Assembly (NCBI GenBank): GCA_002718285.1
Contig: PBAR01000006.1
Location: 51,141 to 69,937, forward strand
From: Fidelibacterota bacterium
GTDB lineage: Bacteria > Marinisomatota > Marinisomatia > Marinisomatales > UBA1611
DNA: 18,797 nt
Direction of reading: 5' to 3'
Part shown: in pieces, positions 15,499 to 18,797 of the stretch
Numbering within the stretch: position 1 is the stretch's first letter
How the letters are laid out: every line of letters begins with the position of its first letter
Notes under the pieces: generated by a model
What the model was told of the DNA's origin: nothing
The model's input: only the letters and a program-made list of their open reading frames with translations
Databases searched by the model: none
Made by a program: the position numbers and the translations under genes

Positions 15499-16311
15499 GT
15501 GAAAAAAATAACATTGATTGGAATAGTATTAATCATAGTTGGGTGTGGCTCAAACCAAGAAGATCAGTTTACAGCTATTTATCAATCCGAGTTATGCGAT
15601 AAATATTCATTATATGTTAATAATAAAGATGTAAATGGTATGCTGTCTTTATATACTGATGATGCGATAATCAATGGTAACGCATCAGAACAGATTATAG
15701 GAAAAGAAGCAATAAAAAATGAATTTATACAATGGTTTGAAAATGTAGACTCTATTGATCATAGTGCTACAGTAATTTCAGCAAAATTTTTTGGAAATAA
15801 AGCATTTGTGTATGGAAGTTGGAAACTAAATCAAATTTCTAAAGATGGTAAAAAGACTAATCTTAGAGGAAACTGGATGAACCATAGTGAAAAAATTGGC
15901 AATAACTGGAAAATGAAAATTGATCTATGGAACGATTCTGAATTTTATGAATTAAGAGACCAAAATATCAATTATGCATCAACCCAAGATCAAACTATGT
16001 TGCCTGAAAATGTTTCCCCTGATGTTTACAAGGTTTTAGTAGATAATGATTACGTAAAAGTTTTAGATGTAAAATTCAAATCTGGTCAGAGCGATAATAT
16101 GCATCACCATAATGTTTTTACAGCTTATGTAGTAAATGGTGGTAAAATGCTGAATACTTATCCTGATGGAAGTACGAGCACTATGGAGATACCAAACGGG
16201 ATGGCTGTACACAGAGATTTTGAAACGGTGCACCAAGTTAAAAATATTGGAGATACGGATATGCATATAATTCTTGTTGAACATAAAAATATAAAACCAA
16301 GCCCAAAGTAA
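15499..16311 (+). CDS. Lipoprotein with NTF2-like (SnoaL-type) and cupin domains
   Basis: 270 residues from GTG 15499. The signal MKKITLIGIVLIIVGC ends at a likely lipid-modified cysteine 16. Residues about 25-150 have the NTF2/SnoaL pattern: helix YQSELCDKYSLYVNNKDVNGMLSLYTDDAIING, IIGKEAIKNEFIQWF, and the closing strands FVYGSWKL and GNNWKMKIDLW. Residues about 175-262 form a small cupin: VKVLDVKFKSGQSDNMHHHN, with H202, H203 and H204, and the second motif around H245 (HRDFETVHQVKNIG). These histidines can form a metal site. The fusion joins a ligand-binding or polyketide-cyclase-like domain with a cupin in the periplasm; the substrate is unknown. It follows the kinase gene by 28 bases. Confidence 0.82.
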   Translation: MKKITLIGIVLIIVGCGSNQEDQFTAIYQSELCDKYSLYVNNKDVNGMLSLYTDDAIINGNASEQIIGKEAIKNEFIQWFENVDSIDHSATVISAKFFGNKAFVYGSWKLNQISKDGKKTNLRGNWMNHSEKIGNNWKMKIDLWNDSEFYELRDQNINYASTQDQTMLPENVSPDVYKVLVDNDYVKVLDVKFKSGQSDNMHHHNVFTAYVVNGGKMLNTYPDGSTSTMEIPNGMAVHRDFETVHQVKNIGDTDMHIILVEHKNIKPSPK

Positions 16312-16364
16312 ATATTTATTAATAATAACATAAATCCTTGGTAAATCCATGGCTTTTATTTTCA

Positions 16365-16733
16365 ATGGTGTTAAAAATAAAATCGATTAGTCTTATTTTA
16401 ATGTTCCTATTTTATATTACTGCAGGTATATATCATTTTATTAATCCAGAATTTTACGTGCGTATTGTTCCTCCAGTTTTACCATATAAATTTGCAATTG
16501 TATATGTAACTGGTTTTTTAGAAATAATATTAGGATCCTTATTAATTTTTCAAAATACCAGGTATATTGCTGGATGGGGTTTAATTATATTTCTATTATT
16601 GGTCTTTCCATCTAATATTTATGTTGCCATGACTAATGGAGAAGCAATGGGTACGTCACCCTTTATTGCCTGGGGTAGATTACCGTTACAATTTCCATTA
16701 ATTGCAATTGCATTTTGGCATTCAAAAGAATAA
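16365..16733 (+). CDS. DoxX-like membrane protein
   Basis: 122 residues from ATG 16365; the frame is open upstream to TTG 16338, but the extra nine residues add nothing to the first helix. Four membrane segments are evident. The family pattern is clear: ITAGIYHFINPEFYVRIVPP (18-37), VYVTGFLEIILGSLLIF (46-62), GWGLIIFLLLVFPSNIYVAM (70-89), and the final segment with WGRLPLQFPLIAIAFW. These match DoxX/MauE-like proteins, which are linked in some bacteria to redox or thiosulphate metabolism but mostly lack a defined role. It lies 53 bases after the NTF2-cupin gene. Confidence 0.85.
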   Translation: MVLKIKSISLILMFLFYITAGIYHFINPEFYVRIVPPVLPYKFAIVYVTGFLEIILGSLLIFQNTRYIAGWGLIIFLLLVFPSNIYVAMTNGEAMGTSPFIAWGRLPLQFPLIAIAFWHSKE

Positions 16734-16844
16734 ATAGTTATTTTTTTCTTATGAATTGTTATTTCAGAGAAATTTATAGTTATATATTTTTAATAGATCA
16801 AATTGATTTTGCGCTCCCAATTATTACTGATATTTTTTTAAAAA

Positions 16845-17045
16845 ATGATTAATCGTATATTTTTAATGTTATTTATTGGCCTGTTAGCGTATACCGTAAA
16901 TTTAGGAGATGTTGCAAAAAAAAGCGAATCGTTAGCTTTATCCCTTGCAATTATCTATATAACTGTTCCTCTTTATCTTGTATTTAAAATATTACAAGAA
17001 ATACCGGCTGTTTTTAAAAATATAAAAAATAAATATAAAAAGTAA
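16845..17045 (+). CDS. Small membrane protein (66 aa)
   Basis: Two hydrophobic segments (about residues 4-20, RIFLMLFIGLLAYTVNL, and 31-51, ALSLAIIYITVPLYLVFKILQ) are separated by a short polar loop (GDVAKKSES). A basic tail KNIKNKYKK would stay in the cytoplasm by the positive-inside rule. I do not recognise a family. The ATG at 16845 follows an A run without a Shine-Dalgarno sequence. The gene is isolated by gaps of 111 and 98 bases. Composition and length are consistent with a real small membrane protein, but no motif confirms it. Confidence 0.55.
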   Translation: MINRIFLMLFIGLLAYTVNLGDVAKKSESLALSLAIIYITVPLYLVFKILQEIPAVFKNIKNKYKK

Positions 17046-17143
17046 TTTGTAGTATATTGGAAATATAGTAAATGTGATAACTCTCAAAGTTTATTTATTG
17101 TCAAGATAGTGGGTAGATTCAGCTTTAAATCAAGGAGTTTTAA

Positions 17144-17644
17144 ATGAAAGAATATTATAGAGGCTTTTTTACTGCTGTAGGTTTAATGACTGTTTCAATT
17201 TTATTTATTGGATCACAGAGTAAAAGCGTTAGAAATATAGAAGCTGATTCAATTTTAATTACAGGAGCTTATGGAAATACATCTATTCAAGGTGGATCTA
17301 TTACTATGTATAACAGGCAAGGTAAAGAGATATGTATTCTAGGTACATCACCTGAAGGAAGCGGATTAATAACAACATCGAACATTGCTGGTGAAATAAC
17401 CTGTGCAATTGGAGTCTCTGATGGTGATGGTGGTCTTATTCAAACATTTTCTAATGATGGTAATCAAACATGTTTTTTGGGAACAAATAGTAATTCTGAT
17501 GGGATTCTTTCTTTAAAAAATAATAAATCCCAGACTGTGGTATGGGTTGGTGCATCAAATAATCAACAATATAATGGTAGTGGTAGTATTAGTTTATTTG
17601 AGAGCAATGGAGAATTAGGATGGAGAAAAAGCTGTAGAGATTAG
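17144..17644 (+). CDS. Exported or membrane-anchored protein of 23-residue repeats
   Basis: 166 residues, start fixed by AAGGAG (17132-17137). A signal anchor (TAVGLMTVSILFIGSQS, 10-26) precedes a repeat domain. Three exact 23-residue units begin at G51, G74 and G97, and a fourth and a partial fifth begin at G120 and G147. Each unit follows G-hydrophobic-I, a short polar turn with a Gly or Asn, then a strand ending ILGTS, AIGVS, FLGTN or WVGAS. This is the geometry of a beta-solenoid or stacked beta-hairpin, possibly an outward-projecting surface structure. I recall similar short proteins beginning YYRGFxTAVGLMT in marine Marinimicrobia-type genomes, with no function assigned (from memory, not checked). 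It lacks a T9SS sorting domain. Confidence 0.8.
   Translation: MKEYYRGFFTAVGLMTVSILFIGSQSKSVRNIEADSILITGAYGNTSIQGGSITMYNRQGKEICILGTSPEGSGLITTSNIAGEITCAIGVSDGDGGLIQTFSNDGNQTCFLGTNSNSDGILSLKNNKSQTVVWVGASNNQQYNGSGSISLFESNGELGWRKSCRD
17294..17500 (+). repeat. Three 69-bp units encoding 23-residue beta repeats
   Basis: The units cover residues 51-73, 74-96 and 97-119 of the protein at 17144-17644, with the fourth unit (120-146) four residues longer. The protein pattern is conserved but the DNA copies have diverged, so this is an old repeat. Conserved points are the leading Gly, Ile at position 3, a Gly or Asn near position 10, and a G-(T/V)-(S/N) turn at 17-19. Confidence 0.8.
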
Positions 17645-17651
17645 TTAAAAA

Positions 17652-17774
17652 ATGAGAAAAAAGTATATCAACACGGATGATAAGTTTATAATTTATTTTA
17701 AATTATTAAAGTTGATATACTGCTTCATCTTTTGTGTTATTTTTACATTTAGGTCTGCTTTGTCCAAATACTAA
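17652..17774 (+). CDS. Possible 40-aa single-helix membrane peptide
   Basis: An ATG at 17652, eight bases after the repeat-protein stop, opens 40 codons. A basic, polar N-terminus (MRKKYINTDDK) is followed by a hydrophobic stretch (FIIYFKLLKLIYCFIFCVIF) and the tail TFRSALSKY. The positive-then-hydrophobic layout suits a small membrane peptide. There is no Shine-Dalgarno sequence, and the AT-rich DNA would give hydrophobic codons by chance. The frame overlaps both arms of the inverted repeat at 17662-17721, which may be the true function of this stretch. Chance is the main alternative. Confidence 0.3.
   Translation: MRKKYINTDDKFIIYFKLLKLIYCFIFCVIFTFRSALSKY
17662..17721. repeat. Perfect 11-bp inverted repeat with 38-bp spacer
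   Basis: AGTATATCAAC (17662-17672) and GTTGATATACT (17711-17721) are exact reverse complements. The spacer is very AT-rich. The repeat starts 18 bases after the repeat-protein stop and is not followed directly by a T run, so it is not a standard terminator. It could be an operator pair, an mRNA 3' stabilising stem or part of a small RNA. Confidence 0.7.
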
Positions 17775-17830
17775 TATCGGTAATTGTTTAATTAATTATT
17801 CAATAGATTCCTTGATAATATTCTAAATCT

Positions 17831-18412
17831 ATGAAAAAGAAATGCTTAATTTTTTCTTTATTAATCTTTATTGATTGCAAAGGTAAACCAGATAATGATC
17901 AATATCCGGAATTTTTATTTAGATCTGATAAATCTTTATTGGGAGAATCATATAAATTTGGAAAATTTTCTTTAATATTACCTAAAAATTATTTTGAAGT
18001 TGATTCTCTCAGATTCAATCAATTAAGTGAACTATTAAAAAATAAAAATAACTCATTCTTGAAGGTTGAACTTTTAAAGGCTTTTTCTGATAATGGGAAT
18101 TCTGCTATATTGATATCCATGGTTAATGAATCAAATGTATTTTTAAAACTCGATGATACCTATAAGGATTATTTGTATTCAAATCCTTCGACCAGATCTA
18201 TTCAGAGATCATCGTTTAAACTAAATGGAATAAATACAATCCAATATCAAATCAATGAAAAAGAAATTACGAGCATTAAGTTATATTTTGATATTGAGAA
18301 AAGATTTTTCTGCTTAGATTATAGAGTGAGAAATATATTATTTGATGATAAACTTGAAGCACTAGAATCATGTTTATCTAGCGTGAATGCTATTTCGGAG
18401 TTAAAAAAATGA
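17831..18412 (+). CDS. Putative lipoprotein of unknown function
   Basis: 193 residues. A signal-like start (MKKKCLIFSLLIFIDC) gives a candidate lipid-modified cysteine 16, but Asp at the preceding position is unusual for a lipobox, so a plain secretory or anchored form is possible. The exported part alternates strands and helices: GKFSLILPKNYFEV, SAILISMVNES, FKLNGINTIQYQIN, SIKLYFDIEKRFFCLDYRV, then a final helix ending LESCLSSVNAI. This layout resembles small PsbP/Mog1-like alpha/beta folds, a weak guess. The last four bases overlap the ATG of the following lipoprotein gene, so the two are translationally coupled and probably act in the same place. Confidence 0.7.
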   Translation: MKKKCLIFSLLIFIDCKGKPDNDQYPEFLFRSDKSLLGESYKFGKFSLILPKNYFEVDSLRFNQLSELLKNKNNSFLKVELLKAFSDNGNSAILISMVNESNVFLKLDDTYKDYLYSNPSTRSIQRSSFKLNGINTIQYQINEKEITSIKLYFDIEKRFFCLDYRVRNILFDDKLEALESCLSSVNAISELKK

Positions 18413-18693
18413 AAAAGAAAATTATTATCCTTTCTACCTCAATACTATTAATCTTTAGTGCTTGCACAACCCACACACATATTATTGGTAAGGGTGCGCA
18501 AGGGAGCAAAACAGTTTCAAAAAGGCAACTATGGGTCATATCACTTGTACCCATTAATGAAGTTGATACAGGTGAAATGGCTGGAGATGCTACCGATTAT
18601 GAAATAGAAACAAAAACAGATGTTATAGATTTAATTGTATCTGGACTAACAAGTGGATTAATTGTGAGCAGGAAAGTCACAGTAAAAAAATAA
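18409..18693 (+). CDS. Small lipoprotein, Bor-like layout
   Basis: 94 residues. The signal MKKKIIILSTSILLIFSAC ends at a good lipobox with cysteine 19. The mature part begins TTHTHIIGKGAQGSKTVSKRQLWVISLVPINEVDT and ends with a hydrophobic stretch (DVIDLIVSGLTSGLIVSRKVTVKK). The arrangement of a His-rich start, a short strand with VPINxVD, and a C-terminal Gly-rich helix before a basic strand recalls the Bor/Iss lipoprotein family of lambdoid phages and FCB homologues. The match is by layout only, and the phage function (serum resistance) should not be transferred. Its ATG overlaps the preceding stop (ATGA at 18409-18412). A palindromic terminator follows 27 bases after the stop. Confidence 0.72.
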   Translation: MKKKIIILSTSILLIFSACTTHTHIIGKGAQGSKTVSKRQLWVISLVPINEVDTGEMAGDATDYEIETKTDVIDLIVSGLTSGLIVSRKVTVKK

Positions 18694-18720
18694 CATTCCC
18701 ATGAAATTCTTTTCAATATT

Positions 18721-18745
18721 AAACCCCGTTTAAACGGGGTTTTTT
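18721..18745 (+). terminator. Palindromic Rho-independent terminator
   Basis: AAACCCCG (18721-18728) and CGGGGTTT (18735-18742) are perfect arms around TTTAAA, which is itself self-complementary, so the whole 18721-18742 block is a perfect 22-base palindrome. Six Ts follow from 18740. It ends the two-lipoprotein unit and shares its CCCCG/CGGGG core with the two terminators earlier in the window. Confidence 0.93.
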
Positions 18746-18797
18746 CTATGGGTTAGATTAAAATATTTATTGCAAATAAAATTTAAATATATAGATT

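Noticed and set aside
16751..16852. 33-codon frame (MNCYFREIYSYIF...) running into the start of the 16845 gene
   Set aside because: No ribosome binding site, no recognisable feature and AT-rich composition that gives such frames by chance; it overlaps the better ORF.

Overview
The window looks like AT-rich chromosomal DNA of a marine bacterium of the Fibrobacterota-Chlorobiota-Bacteroidota (FCB) group. The best guess is Candidatus Marinimicrobia (SAR406). The grounds are: a type IX secretion (T9SS)-style C-terminal sorting domain with a YPNPFN start (gene at 5001-6029); a 28-residue cysteine repeat (DCxGxxGGxAxxDxCGxCDxxPxNDC) followed by a GCTDPxAxNYxxxAxxDDSxC module (gene at 9167-10639, minus strand); a short Hc1-type histone-like protein; DUF4920 and DUF6122 proteins; and many small lipoproteins. 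This assignment is inferred from protein style, since there is no rRNA or other phylogenetic marker apart from typA. I saw no tRNA, rRNA, CRISPR array, transposase, integrase or phage gene.

Layout. 1-2460: a DNA methyltransferase with a degenerate duplicated N-terminal half, a 64-residue hypothetical protein, a small-molecule-type SAM methyltransferase and a 31-codon ORF. 2538-4874: a two-gene unit of a saccharopine-dehydrogenase-like oxidoreductase and an HGSNAT/DUF5009-like membrane acyltransferase. 5001-6703: a T9SS-type secreted cysteine-rich protein and a second SAM methyltransferase. 6814-9149: a compact run of three exported proteins (lipoprotein with an EF-hand-like loop, alpha/beta hydrolase, DUF4920 lipoprotein), convergent with the large minus-strand Cys-repeat and beta-propeller-like lipoprotein. 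10795-12873: the Hc1-like gene, its terminator, and typA starting 12 bases after it. 12934-14484: DUF6122 on the minus strand, a small two-helix membrane protein, a strong terminator and a VC0807-family membrane protein. 14556-16733: a GLYK-like P-loop kinase, an NTF2-like plus cupin lipoprotein and a DoxX-like membrane protein. 16845-18797: a small membrane protein, a secreted protein of 23-residue repeats, a possible 40-residue membrane peptide overlapping an 11-bp inverted repeat, two overlapping lipoprotein genes and a palindromic terminator.

Most of the window is a mix of housekeeping and envelope genes in short transcription units. There is little sign that it forms one dedicated system. 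The most distinctive points are the methyltransferase's internal pseudo-duplication, the exact 23-residue repeat protein, two strong terminators placed immediately upstream of the next start codon, and a near-identical 24-base palindromic element upstream of two lipoprotein genes. No gap between genes exceeds 300 bases. I do not see convincing evidence for a wholly new multi-gene system and have kept interest scores modest.
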